DNA of 64,000 nucleotides from Saxidomus purpurata (GCA_022818135.1 JAFMSR010000010.1:8789688-8853687), one strand, 5' to 3'. Numbered from the stretch's first letter, positions 20,661-34,400 are shown. Translations and numbers: made by a program. The notes: generated by a model not told the origin, from the sequence alone.

Positions 20661-20758
20661 TTTTAACGACAAAACATTGCTCAAATTATGTTGAATTAAA
20701 CGAACTCATAATGAAATTATCAGTGTTACTATAACCTGTACACACCATGTAATTAGAA

Positions 20759-20812
20759 AGGCTCCTTCGTCTTGTGGTATAATTCTTATTTTGTGTGCAA
20801 GAGGTCTCTTTT
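20759..20812 (+). pseudogene. decayed tRNA-Pro-type relic
   Basis: The CTTCGTCTTGTGG D-arm subtype of the 3996 family, with loop TTTGTGT; the T arm is lost. Confidence 0.5.
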
Positions 20813-21159
20813 AAATATTATTTTCGGTATTCAGTCGTGTAGCAGAGAGCTACATGTGTGCCCTATGCATAGGGATTGAGCTTGACATGATGATGCAATA
20901 AGAAGCAACAATTTATACCTATGTACGGACTGTTTCAATTATCATTGTTTTGTTCCCTACATTGTTCGAGCTCACTACAAGCCTACTTTTTGCAATACTT
21001 TTCCAAATACGTCGACAATATATTTAACATATCAATCAATAGTAACAAGGTAACGACTGCTCAAAAAATTATTATTCAAAATACAAATAATGAAGTCCGT
21101 TTACGTTTTTTACTTTACTGGAAGATTATTATTTTAATACATCTTACTTATCAAAAGTA

Positions 21160-21231
21160 GGGCTCGTCCGGGATTTGAACCCGGGACCTCTCGCACCCTA
21201 AGCGAGAATCATACCCCTAGACCAACGAGCC
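21160..21231 (-). tRNA. tRNA-Pro(AGG)
   Basis: Minus-strand gene identical in all 72 bases to the AGG genes at 5440 and 8523. Its divergent partner (21369) is a relic. Confidence 0.97.
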
Positions 21232-21368
21232 TTTAATGATGGCTGCGTAGTTTGAAAATAATTTTATACAATTACTTAATACAAATGTAAAGTGAATACA
21301 TTTTGTAAGTTTATTACATGTAGATTATGTGCTAGCGTTATCTAAAATGATCTCAAAGTTATAACCGT

Positions 21369-21430
21369 GGCTCGTTGATGTAGGGGAATGATTCTCGCGT
21401 CGAGTGCGAGTGGTCCCGGGATCAAATGAA
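21369..21430 (+). pseudogene. tRNA-Pro relic lacking T arm, CGA loop
   Basis: Acceptor 5' side, D arm and anticodon stem are intact with loop GTCGAGT. The sequence runs into ATCAAATGAACTGAC instead of a T arm, like the other AGG partners. Confidence 0.6.
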
Positions 21431-22166
21431 CTGACAATTGCGATTGAAATTAATGAAAAGGCAAGCGATATTCATTTAGTTTATTGTCATTAGTAATCTT
21501 ATTTTTCACCAGATATCTATAAAAGTTTTCAACTTTACGGAAAACGTATAGAGATGTATTCATCTCATATCTATTTTTACTACGTGTATGTTTATTTCGA
21601 AACTTTGTCCACTATGAAATTTATAAAAATGCGTATCTTGGTTTAATAACTTTAATATTATATATACCATTCATTAAGAATCGATCGGAATGATTTACAT
21701 TGTAGCTTAGAATTTTATATGTAGAAAAACAACATCACATCTATGTAAATGTTTCACCTAATTTTGCTATAGTGGTTTAAATTGATATTTAGTCCATTTA
21801 CTTTTAAACAGTTTCTTCAATGCGCCTTATGTATCGAGATGAAGGTTCACATGCTGATGCAATCACAAGCAACGAGTTCACTGAGCTTATGTGACTAGGC
21901 TCAGCATTTTGACTACACGCAATTTTATTATTATTATTTCTTTGTTTACTAAAATGTTTAAGCACACGACATTAATACTTACTTGTTATGCTTGAACAGA
22001 TCACTATGAAATCTTCAAAATATCAATCGGAAATTATTTTACAGTGAAATATCAGTAGTAAAAGAGAATGATCATTCAAAATGTTCCTATGAAAAATACA
22101 GACAAGTAATTGCTTGTAGCTTTACCGGAAGATTATTATTCTAATCAATCTTATTCATCAAAAGTA

Positions 22167-22238
22167 GGGCTCGTCCGAGATTTGAACCCGGGACCTCTCG
22201 CACCCGAAGCGAGAATCATACCCCTAGACCAACGAGCC
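22167..22238 (-). tRNA. tRNA-Pro(CGG)
   Basis: Full 72-nt gene on the minus strand with anticodon CGG. It keeps the C5-G68 acceptor pair, unlike the CGG copies at 6697, 9671 and 11658, and has one G-T wobble in the T stem. Divergent with 22355 (116-bp spacer). Confidence 0.92.
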
Positions 22239-22354
22239 TTTAGCTGTCGAACTTTTAGTTTATATAATTGCTTTGAAATTCAAGAGTAATGTAAATGCAT
22301 TATTGGATTATGAGTAATCTTTATATTCTAATGATCCAAAACATTGATAACTAC

Positions 22355-22426
22355 GGCTCGTTGGTTTAGGGTTATGATTCTCGCTTTGGGTGCGAGAGGT
22401 CCCGGATTCAAATCCTGCACGAGCCC
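22355..22426 (+). pseudogene. tRNA-Pro(TGG) with broken T stem
   Basis: Acceptor and anticodon arms are intact (loop TTTGGGT). The D loop is GTTTAGGGTTATG and the T stem CCGGA/CCTGC has two mismatches. Confidence 0.6.
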
Positions 22427-22849
22427 ATTCATTTTAATATACTGCAATGTTACCCGATTTTGTCCTCAATACATAAAAAGATATGATGGTGTTTTTCTTT
22501 ATATGCAATTCTTAGCTACATAATTCCGATCATTAATGAATGTTATATTCATTTAAATTATTAAATTTATGTTAGCCGTTTCATAAATTTCATGATAGAC
22601 AAAATTTCGAAATATACAAAACCAAATTTGTCAAAACTAATATGAATATGAATACTTTATCGATATCCAGTGAAACAAATATGAATACCCATCACAATGC
22701 TAACAACGAATATCTTTTTCTGTAATACCAATCGGAATGTTTGACTCATACAGGATCTTCATATCAGAAGTAGTTTCGAGGCACGTAGTTTCCAGCTGAA
22801 GTTAAAGCATGAGCTCAAAATCATTAAAACGCAGTGTATTGCAATGAAT

Positions 22850-22918
22850 GGGCTCGTCCGGGACCTCTCGCACCCAAAGCAAGAACTTTACACCTAGAGC
22901 AACGAGCTATAGTTGTCA
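22850..22918 (-). pseudogene. tRNA-Pro(TGG) relic with T-arm deletion
   Basis: The anticodon loop TTTGGGT is kept. The T loop and 3' T stem are gone and the D arm is altered. It marks the right edge of the tRNA island. Confidence 0.6.
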
Positions 22919-23946
22919 CTAAAGATTTCAAAATTATTTTTTCAAGCTCTATAAATAATAAGGTATGTAGTGAAGCTGACTGTAAACTATTAACAAAAAC
23001 TTGAGTACTCATTTTTAAACCTTTTGTTCAGAGAGGCGGGGATATTGGTAGTTGTTCATTCACCCTCTACCCAAATTCTGAAGTGAAGATGATCCCTATA
23101 ACAAAAACATCAATTAATTGCAAAGCGAATATTAAATTAAAACTTTAAGAAATGATGTTTCCAGTTGTTTATGCTTTCTTCTCGTAAATCCATTAGGGAG
23201 TATCAATTTCCTGTATCTCCTAATGTTGAAATTGATCCTTGCTTTATTCGCAAGATACTGATGCAGAGTTCATGTTCACAGCAAACGTTCAAATGATTGC
23301 TCTTTATGTAGGTACATAAACTGGAAATTTAAGGCAATATTATATTGTAATCATTCCTAGTCATTTAAAGCAAAGCTTGATTTGAGATTGATATCATGAA
23401 ATATATTTAGTTCATTCTCAACTTGTATCTATAGATAAAACTTTTGGCGGTTACGCCTTTGTCAAATACATGTATATAGGAACTTATCAGAGATTGCAAT
23501 CTAATTTCAGTTTCTTGTTGTTATTTAATGAATGGTTATTTAGAGCTGCAAGGTAGATTTATATTTGTTATACGTAAATTATTTAAGACAAAGTGCTTTT
23601 GAATTGAAAAACAAAATATATTTTACGACGGAATATAACAAAAACGGCAATAAGGTCTTCAGTTTATACAATAGGTTATCAGTACTAGCTGACTATAACA
23701 CCAAGATGTATTGCAGTCATATTGCTATTTACTCGTAAGCAACAGCTTTGAGAACGGAATTAAAGTTCAAGCGTCATTTCCATTTACAATATTGTCTATG
23801 CAATTGTATAAATACAATTTTCTGTAGCAAAACTATACATAACATGAACAGATAGATCTGTTTTTTTCGTTCTGTCGTACTGTGTGGCCATAAACGAGAA
23901 CCTATTTTATATCTCGTGTAATTATGACTTTTCACAGTCCACACTG
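22919..23946. other. tRNA island edge to rfx6 3' end
   Basis: No tRNA or coding exon is seen. It presumably holds the 3' UTR of the minus-strand rfx6 gene; an ATTAAA motif on the minus strand (plus 23524-23529) is a weak poly(A)-signal candidate, and I see no convincing AATAAA. Confidence 0.4.
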
Positions 23947-25480
23947 TTATCTAAATGGTGCAGACAAAAATGGTTTTCCGAACGAAGTTGCCATGGTTGC
24001 GGGAAAGATGTCGTCCTGGTAACAGTATTGCCCAGCAGGTGGTGCTATGTCCATAAAATTAGTGCCGTATGCTCCAACTTGGAGCTGTGGCCCGACTGAA
24101 AATCACAATAAAAGTAAGAGATATATTTATTTTGACAAACATCTTCTAAAGTTTCATGAAACAGTACAATAAGTCGGTTCTTAGAAACAATTACTATCAA
24201 AGGTTATTACTCAAATTTTCTTTACAATATATTGGAATATCATCGTTTACCTTGGAGATTGTCATGAGGACCTCTGTAATACGATCTTGCTGGATCAAAC
24301 GCTTGTCTGCTAATGCTCTCTTGGTAGGCGTTATTTCTGAGTATTGTTGTTTTATTTAAACTGTCGTAAGTTGCATTTAGTTTGTTATAATTATAGGACT
24401 GATAAGGATCTGGAAATGAATGCGTTCGTCCGTCTGTCCAGTAGTTACTACCAACAGGTGAAATATTTGAACCAAAATGTGTGCTCGGAAATGTTTGGGT
24501 GTAATTCTCTGAGTAGTTGGTTAATCTGCCGGTACTGAAAGGGGGATTAACTCCTACATAGTCTGTGTAGGAGCCAAGTCCGAACTGAGGTAGGTAGGTT
24601 GGTCTGTCAAATGTATTGTTATATGGTTGGTATGGTTTCACTGGTGGTACTGATATCGTTCCGCTCTGTGTTCTTTGTGTGGTGTTACTATCTGAAGACA
24701 TTTCAGGAACAAGGGTATCTTTATTATTTGTTGGGTGTGGGCGAGAAAATGCAGTTCCGTTATGCACATGCTCATGTGGAATGTTTGGTATGTCATTATT
24801 TGATCCCAACCTTGAATTCGCTGCTTGTATGCAATTGTCTGAAATAGGGAAAAATAATTTCAATTAACATAGTTTATTAAAGCTGCTCGCTCTCAGTTGC
24901 CGTTGAAAAAAGTAAACTTAAAAAAAATGACACACTTATACATAAATATAAAACTAAGGGCTAGAATCAACAATAGAAGTAAACATCTTGGTAGGAATTT
25001 GCAAGAATCGATTTGAAATGCTGGGTTTACGGCATCTCTACACTATATGCTTATATTGGAATTTCAAAAGCGTTTGCAACGCATTACTATTTGGTAGTGT
25101 ATTATTTCAAATCTACAGAAATACTTGACAAAAATTTATAATGGAACCTTTTTATATGACTATATGTTCTAAAATATGTTATTTCATACAGTTTGAAGAA
25201 CTTAATTTTTTTACCAAAATCTGAAGCGAGCAGCTTTAAGGCCAAGGACGACGTTTAATGATCGGTCAATATATAACAAATTATATAAATTTACAAATGT
25301 GGAATAATTTAATGTTAAAACCAGCTATTGTTATTAAAAGAATAAAGATAAAACAGGAATCTGTCGATTAAATCAAATCACCATTTTCAGTTTCCTCTAT
25401 GCTTCGTTTTTTCTTGCACTTTGGTGAATGCATACCCTTGTTTGAAGCGTTTCGAACGACAGCTTTCGTTTGTATCTCCT
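23947..25480 (-). CDS. rfx6: rfx6 exons 17-19, C-terminal tail
   Basis: Exon 17 (residues 549-581) has a basic patch (KCKKKR). The 588-nt exon 18 encodes a Ser/Asn/Pro/Tyr-rich, disordered-looking tail without a known domain. Exon 19 ends APFR-stop. Reading through the exon 17 donor gives a stop at 25,368, and reading through the exon 18 donor gives a stop at 24,240, so shorter C-termini are possible by alternative 3' end use. Phases across the proposed junctions match (AATG|GTGATT to CAG|ACAATT, and CAAG|GTAAAC to CAG|TCGGGC). Confidence 0.82.
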
Positions 25481-28400
25481 CTGCAAAGATATATACTTGT
25501 TCAGTTAGTACCAGTATCAACTTTAGTACTTTTGCAGTATTGTCTGTTAGAATCAAAATAAAAGTTGAAATGAAAAAAAAATACACGTCTTCTAGTAGAT
25601 TACATTTTGAACAAAAATACTGCTATTTTAAACAATTGAAGAATCTATTAAAATGTTACTATCACTAACTGTTAAAACAGGTGCGTTTAGATTAAGGTTT
25701 AGCGATTTAGCTTTTGGTCGGACCTTGATAAAATCTCTTTCAAATCAAATCAAATCGACTGCCATCAGGTTGACTGCATTCTGCAAGTAATTCGAATTCA
25801 CAGAATAAAGGACAAAACTGAAAGGAAGTTGTATGTCACACAGATGATTTTCGAAATGACAGACTTTTATAGTTTTCTCAAAATTTACGTTTTAGCAACA
25901 ACATTTAGCACACCAATCTCCAATAGCTAGCTTTTGATTCAAAAGCTGAGTTGTCCATTCAAAAAAGTGTACATGCGAGCATACCTGCGTTTTTCATATG
26001 TCTTTGAACAGCTCTTTGAAGGTTTTTTTCAACTTCCGTTTCTTGCTGAGTCTCAATTACAAGGAATGCGTACTCATCCAGCATCAGATGTACCAGGTGT
26101 ATAGAAGCTTCAAATAGCAGTAAATATATGTCAGTATTTTAAACATTTGCAAAAACAGAACGTTCTATATAAAAAGGTATCGTCAGAGTTCATGCCTAGT
26201 AAAGCTGTTATTATTCAGTTTTGGAACCCTTTAATAGTCTCTTTTTTAAAATCAATGTAAGATTCAGCTTCGTTGTTTCATTCAATTTTCAAAGTAAAAC
26301 ACAAGGATTTGGTTGTTATTAACATATGGTGTATATTTCAGAATTTGAATAAAATGTCATGCCTGGTTTTTGACACCTTGTCACTACAGTTAAAGAAATG
26401 ACCTTTTGACAGTATATTTGTAAGCGGTTAAATATATTACTATATGGATTCTTCAGCTTTGCGAAATCGATGCACCGAAACTTGAACAGCACTGGAGACT
26501 TAATTTCTGTACCGGTGATTGAAAAAATGCCGACTGTATGAATATAAAAGATGAAGTTTCACTTATATGAAACTCGTCATAAACAACATGGAATTAACAA
26601 ATTATACCAAATGACGTTGCATTCTGTAAGGTAAGTTCGCGCATCAGAAGGCCTCCAAATGCTCCCCAGTGTAACAGAAACTCTGCCGCCTTGTCCTTGA
26701 ATAATTCGCTATCGTCTTCACTTGGCTACAATAGTTGAAGTATGTCATTATACATTTATCTCAAATAGGTTGTAAGATAAGTTTGTTTTGTGAATGAACA
26801 ATTTTGGCAATACAATGGTTTCCTTACCGAGTTTTCTCGGTTTAACTGAAAGTTCGTTATTCGGAAAACAACTTTTATTTGTAACGACTTAACTTTTCTG
26901 TAAGTGAGCAAAGATGTCTATGCAGGCCTCGGCAAGATAACATAGTTTAAAATATATAAATAAAAATACATTTCCCTTAGATTGTTAAAAAATTACTAAA
27001 ACATCGTATATTTATCACAGCAGAAATTTAACTGGGCTATGTTTTGTCGTTATGACAGGTACTTAATTTTACCTTAAAGTTTATAAAGTGTATAAACTTT
27101 CCGAAGAAAGTATTGCTCCCTTTTACACGAAACGACAGCTATGAAACTAGTTATGAAAATAACAGATAATTAAAGGATGTGTCCAAAAAATAAAATTAAA
27201 AATGTCGACGCTTTTGTGAAATGCAAGATGTCACTTACAAAATGATAAACAACACAGACATATATATCTAGCAAAATGTTAAAACCAGGTCTCTACCGCT
27301 TGGTGCCTGAAATCTAAGGCAATAGAAATATCCAATGAACCAAACATTTGGTAAAATTAAAAGAAGAAAAAATATGTGAATATATAAAACATTAATACTG
27401 ACTCAAGTCCTAAATGTAACATTAAAGACATTATGTAAAGCGATTCATGTACCTTGATGACACATTTGTCAACGACGTCATCAATCCATTCTGTATAGTT
27501 TTCTATTGATGACTGTTTACCCAAAAGCTCCTTGAATTCATCATAAACTGAAAGAGAGACATAATTTATACTACAGTGAAATCGCTTTGCACGGATAAGG
27601 TATTTACGTTTAGAATGCTACATTACGATCATGAACGTGTCCATCTTTCAGTTGCGACAGTACCATTCACTGTTCAAAGGGATGCACCCTTAAAACTTAA
27701 AGGTCGAACAGCATAGTAAAATGAGTACCTCAACAACTCTTAAATGTGGAAACTGCGAGAGCTCAGCAAAGTATTTTGGACAGCTCATGATGCCAACAAA
27801 AGACATTTCAAGGAAATAAATATGCATCAGTAAATTCATGAACGTAAATGTATAAAGTACAGTATATTATAACAAAAGAGAATAGATACTTTATTTCTAC
27901 CTAAGCATCCAAATCCATTGTCATAATTACACGTACATATTTTCAAATATGGCAAACACAAATGTAATTTGAGTACATATACTTAAATGCAAATTGTACA
28001 ACACAAAACTACAATATAATCGTGAAAAATTCGTATAAATACCTTACATACAAATGTTCTTAATTGAGATTGTAATTTTTCCTTATCTAAAAAGCTTTCT
28101 AGTAAATAATTGCTAATTTTATCCATTTTTGGTTTTTTATTTAAAGTTAGCAGAATCAAACATTATGCTACACTTGGGCGTATGGTATGATACCTACGTA
28201 TATGTTCCCAACGGATGTCACTATAGAAAGGGCACATTAAAACAAGATGTAACTATTCGTATATCTACCTATTTCAAACTAAGTGATGACAGTTTTAACT
28301 TTGTGATAACATTTCTATACTTATTATTATCTAATAACTGTAGTAATGATGGTGATTGAGAATACATGTATTCACACGCTTTACACCTTTTCTAAATTTG

Positions 28401-31400
28401 GCTTTGATACTTCGTGGCAAAGTCATGTTGTTAAAATTAGTTCTATGTCTGTGATAACAAAATCTAAATGGGCTCGATATCAAATAGTTAGAAACATTTC
28501 ACGTACAATCTTGCATCTTCGTGCAGAACTTCGGGTTCGCTGAAGGGTCCATAAATCCGGCCTGACTGCAGATATCTTCAAAGTCTACATTTGAGATGTC
28601 TTTAACCATATGTGACACGAGTTCCTGGTTAGTGATCACAGGTCGGACAGTCTGTAAATAACAGTAAGAAACTAAGTGAATATTTAGGGAAAACACATAG
28701 CTTTTTGCATTATGATTAAAGTAATTCAAATTTGGAACAATGTCTGTTATTACATCCGAATAATTCTCTAAGACTAGTGGTTTTATTAATGTTTAATTGG
28801 TGTATATTAGTGGTTATTCTTAAGTAGTGTTTTGTAGGCCAAAGATGCGAAGGGATAACCTACCTGTGCCAGATGAACAAACGATGACTGTCTCTTTAGG
28901 CTTTGAATAAAACTCTTGGCAACTAAAATAAAGGAAAAAATGAGGGATTTTTGTCTGTTTTATCAATGTAGTAAGGAAACATTTGATTTTTTATACAAAA
29001 TGACTGTACGTAAAAGAATTTAACTAGCAATTTTCCTTTTAACAATCTGTAAAAGTATTTGTCTAAGCTGGGAGGTCCTGACTGCAAATCAAAACGGAAC
29101 TGAAACGATACTGTATGGTACTTCATAGCAGGATGTTCTTTTATGCAGATTGATGTATATCAATCTGATACCTCTTTACTCTATGATTATGACAGAGTAT
29201 GTGCCTTCTTACAGTAAATCATGTGTACTACCTTCTATTTTTCGTTGTTGTATATGTTCAGGGACAGTTTCCATGGATGTTTCCAACCAGAACGGTAGAT
29301 ATTTGGCAAACATTCTCATCTCTCCGTACAAACTGGAAACGTATAAATGTTAAAATTGTGCATTTAAAAACGGAACTTAAACACGTAAACGCAAATGTGT
29401 TCTTTAAGTTAATTTCAGGCTGAACGGACAAATGATGTTACAAGTAAATATAGAGTGTCCATGAACGTTACAATTTGCCACACATGTGTAACCATTTAAT
29501 TGAACGTTTGTTGGTCCAAAACTTTCAGTTGTCTGTACTGTATTAAAGGCAATATATTTTCATTGTCAAAAACACTGCACATGTGTAATTACTTAATAAC
29601 CTAAACGAAAGTCCATTAAGCTATACTGAAAGTAAAGCCGGGAATAAGCCAACAAAATGACAGTTGTTTTTGCCTGTTATATCTCCTAAAGGGAAAGAAT
29701 TAATTTCCTATCCTGGACAGCTTCGCTTTGATTAAAAAAGCTTATCAAATAACGTGTTTGAAAATTAGAAAGTATCAGATGTGTATTTGTTTTTATTACA
29801 AGATAAACGGTAAAGGATTCTACGTTGGGTTTCGCGGCATAAATAGATAACTCATTTTACCCCTCATCGACAATCTCTTCAAATGCCACTGTAGCCAGCC
29901 CCAAATTCTGTGTCACTCAGCTAGGAACTGGGTAATTACTAACGGGTACCGACGTTGCTTAGCAAATGGATCAATTTAGGAGAATCATTAACAAGATTTA
30001 TGACGAAGTTAAACAAAATTCACAGATTGGGCATGATTATAAGTAGAAAATTGTTGATACGTTAGGAACGTGAAGAACAAACACGTAGAGCTGTTAAGTA
30101 AAGGCAGCCTCCTCACGTTTTGATTGAGTTCGCTGCAAATAAATTAGATTTGTGTGCATTTCTGCTGATCTTATTGAATTAGCCACTTTTTAAAAGTTGA
30201 AAAAAAGGTTTAAAATGCAAATTTAAACGGTGAACTTGTTCTATGTAATTTTCCTATTCATTGTGTTCAAGTTTTAAAGATTTTTCCTGTATATTTCTAT
30301 ATGTGCTCGAGTGAGATTGTTTTACTGGTACAATAGCGTTTTCCAACAAGTTCTCTGAGATGGGCGTGTATCTTGGACATAATTCATTGAAAATTATATA
30401 TTTATCGGTGTCTCCCCGTGGCATTCCGATGGCATTTAGGACTGGTCCATACCCCTTTGGTTTGGTGACAGTGAGTGACGCCCGGCATGTATTCTAAAAG
30501 GCGACTAATTGGGCATCGTACAGACATGGTAAAGCCCCATGCACCACCAACGAGGTGACCGTACGTCCGTGTTATATACTTACTTTCAACAATTAACGAC
30601 GTTCATGTATATTACATTTTTAATTCAAACGTATATTGCCTTGGAAGTCGTATCGACTACAAAACACCAGTCAGTCATTCATTCATTCATTCATTCATTC
30701 ATTGGTCCAGGCCGGATTGGAAAAGTGAAAATTATCACAAGTTATACTTAATAGTGTTTTGTCAGAACAAATAAAAACATAACCATTTTCAATATAACCG
30801 TTCGATGTGGTTTATGTGTTATATACCATGTCATGATATGACATAAAGTATGATAAAGAGCCGAACTCGTAAGTGTTTCAATGTGTGTGTGTCACTAGTT
30901 AGAAGAGGGACATGCTGTGTACTAACCTACATAAAGGATAACAGGACTGTCGTTCAGTACATTATGATTTTCAGGACTTCATCTTTATAATGACGCACTT
31001 TTATTTTCTCAGTTTGTGTTTGTTTTCGACTTAGTTTTAAAAAACGTAAAAATCATGAACAATATTCGTTGAGGTCCTAAAAGTTTCTAAAGTCAAATGA
31101 CACTCTGGCAGGGTCAGTTTTGATCCAGGGTCATGATTTGCGCAACTCGATAGATGTCCTCGAGGTACTGCTATATGTTAGATATCTAAACTCTACATGT
31201 TGTTTCAGAAAAGAAGATTCCTGTATAGGCCTATGTTAAATTAAGTGACGACTGCCAAGTTTCATCAGCATTGGCCAAGTAGTTTCAGCTGAGATGTTGT
31301 TTAAATTAAATGTTGGACAAACGGACGGACGCACGACGTAATGCGTACGATGCACGACGGACGGATAGAGGTCCTTATAGTTTGCCCTGGTATTTTGTGC

Positions 31401-34400
31401 CAGGCGAACTGAATAGTGCAGTGTTTATTGCAACGTTACTGGGCGGCCAACTAAATAAATACAGAGTTAGATTAATCAGTATTTGTAAAAGAACTCACGA
31501 CTGTGGCAGTTCCTGTATACTTGATGGAATTAATACATCTACCAGCACCTAAACGGATTAAACAGAAATAGTATGTGTCAATAATACACAATTAATCTTG
31601 TATAAGAATTGCTTGAAAGGATAAATTGTCAATCCAATTGCTCAACGACTATAACATTGCTGTAAGGTCCTTATTGTTGTTGTCGTCGTTGTTGCTGTTG
31701 CTGCTGTTTTTTTATTTTTCATTTCTTTGAGAACCATTTTGAGGTTGGAAGTTGATAAATGCATGTATGACTGTTACTCTTGTTTTCCAACAGAAACCCT
31801 GAAGTCGCAATTCGAGACCACTATGCCTGGTACATAACATGAAAGCCTTTATCAAACTAAACGTCTATTGTACCTCATAGTTATTTCACTAAAACCACTG
31901 CAGTCCAAGTATAGCTATAAAACTTTTTTTGAAAACACACATGTCTCGTATTAAGAGTTATGGTCAAGGTAACATCTATTGTTCCCCATAATTTCACAGT
32001 ATTAGGGGTATTACTTCTTCTAGAAACTTCTACCACCATGTTGGTACATGTTTTGTGACTGAACGTTCTTACCTTATACAAAATGGAATCACAAAGTGCT
32101 ATAATATCAGTTAACAGGCTACAGTGTAACAAATCAGCCAGATGCTCAGGCATTCCTTGCCAGAAATGTACCAAGAAATTCTGTACCTGTGAACAGAAAG
32201 TATGCGACCAATTATACACAAATGATCCGCGCCATGCGAAACAGACCGAATTTTACTTTAGTCGTGCATGCAAATCAACCTTTTGTTTTTTATTCAAATG
32301 TTTTATTCATATCATTTATTATGTCCTTGTATAAATAATTAAACAAAATATTAGAAAGTATAATTGGTGTCCATTGTCTGTAATGTAAAGGTCTTACTTA
32401 AATATTTAGCAATACCTCTTCAAAATTTGCACTTATAATCGTGTCCAAGATTCGCTGACAGTGGGTCCGGTACATCATTATAAATGTTCTCATCTAAAAA
32501 ATAACAGAACTATTTTTATTAAAACAGAACAGAACATTACCTTTATTTAACTCTCACCAGTAACTGGTACATCAGCGTACACAGAAATACATAACAGAAT
32601 AGTTCGTGACTTTAGTGATGCATATCTTCATTGTACAAGTTTATTTTTTGTTTCAATCTTTCGAACAGTCAATGATTTTACGGCCTAGTAATTTATGAAG
32701 TTTCTAACCATAGACATAGTTTGCAAATACGCAAAATACTTCATTGAAAAAACAATATAATCAATACTTTCGAACCCATTCGTGTCGAAAATATCAAAAG
32801 TTAAATAAGAAAATTAATCCCCAATTGCCAACACGAAACAATTAATCCGCGAATAAGGAAAAAGGGAACATTTGTACTAAATTGCGAAACAAGTTTTTAC
32901 AACTTAGATTAATCGCACTCGAGACTCATTTCAGATGGAATCAACCTCGGAGAGAGGCAATGTGAAATTATTTGTGTCTTGCCTAAGGACATGGCTAAGA
33001 TTGGGATCGGACCCGGGATCCTTCGATCGTGAGGCAAACGCTCTGCCTGTGCTAAAGCGGCTCCTAGAAAAGGCAACAGTGCAGCTAAAATATCACGATA
33101 TAAATGCAACGCTTTCGATGGCGAAAATAATAATGAACATCAAAGACAAAATTTTAGAATATAGAATATATGTTTTATATAGATACCTTTTCCAGATCTG
33201 TGCCCGCTGGAAGGATGAGATTTTTGGCGTTAGGGAACTCAGGAAGAAGTGTTCCTGTTTTTGAACTCAGGGAATACTTCCGGCTGGAGCCCTGTCAAGA
33301 AAGATTAACAAAGTTTCCGATCGAGAAATATTTTTCCAGATTGCATGAAATATATACAGTGAAGTCACTAAAGTGTTTCCAACAGTTTGCGTCTCTTTTG
33401 TGGAGTATAAACGATCATAGATGTATGCAATTACGCTGAGAGATTGTTTCTGCAATTTGGTGGGGCAGATATTCTTGCAAATAAGTTAATACTGTTTTGT
33501 TGAAAACCGCTGGTTGTTTCTCTTAATTACATACTTTGAACAATTTAATTATATTATAAAATCTTAATGTCTTCTTTGAAAACAGAAATAATCAAAGGTA
33601 TAAGCCTTTTGTTTACTTTTAAATTGAAACTATTTCATTCAATGTTTCTGATCTTCTATTTGATCGATAATTTTCTCTAACATCACGGGTATGCGTGATT
33701 GTGATGGCGCGATTATAATGACGTGTTTGTTTTACAAGACCGTTCAGCGATTAACATTAATCACAGAATTATTGACAATGTTCAAGTCTCCCTGAGTCTT
33801 TCTAAGCCATATGTTCTATACTGCTGCACAAACATACTGGACCAGTAGTTTTCACTCCGTACGTAATTGTTGTACATGTAACGTCCGATATTGCGGGTTT
33901 CTGGCAATTTCTAGCGTATACATGATTCATTCTTACTGCATGGTAGTAAATTTTAAGAAAAATATGTGAAGTTGTGTATAAAAATAAAGGAAAAAGGTTA
34001 TTGTACATCACTAGGTAACAGCACGTTCCAACCGTATTTAACAGTGTACCATCGTTCCTCAATGAAATCAATACTAAATATCTATCCTCCATAAGGTACT
34101 ACCAACTTTCTCACATAAAGAGACATAGTCAATAGCATGGCTCGACAAACACCACTTTGTAGTTCTATCCGTACCAAAAAGTTTCATTTATCCCGTTCCT
34201 TAATATCGCGTACAATTCAATATCTTTAAGACATACCGGCACCCACATTTCATTTCATAGACTAAGAATTACATTTTCAAACGGTCAAGATTCTCTGCTT
34301 TACTGGTACTAGTTTTTGTTCTGTCACGTTTTGTGGATTGTCTATCATAAAAATTAAATGCCGGCCCTAAGATATCTATATGGAAGTAGGCTGGTCCATA

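Noticed and set aside
5018..22426. CRISPR-like array of regularly repeated 72-bp units
   Set aside because: The repeats fold as tRNA-Pro and lie on both strands at unequal spacing in a eukaryotic genome.
24344..24867. Overlapping plus-strand ORFs
   Set aside because: They are antisense shadows of rfx6 exon 18.
29880..30130. More GC-rich patch in rfx6 intron 10, considered as an extra exon
   Set aside because: No frame fits the phases; exons 10 and 11 join directly with matching phase and the family sequence continues across them.
31310..31552. ORF with [19 protein letters not shown]
   Set aside because: It arises from the ACGGACGG words of a dispersed repeat and overlaps rfx6 exon 10 on the other strand.
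32909..33264. Overlapping ORFs on both strands in rfx6 intron 7
   Set aside because: They cross a tRNA-derived SINE and the antisense of exon 7.
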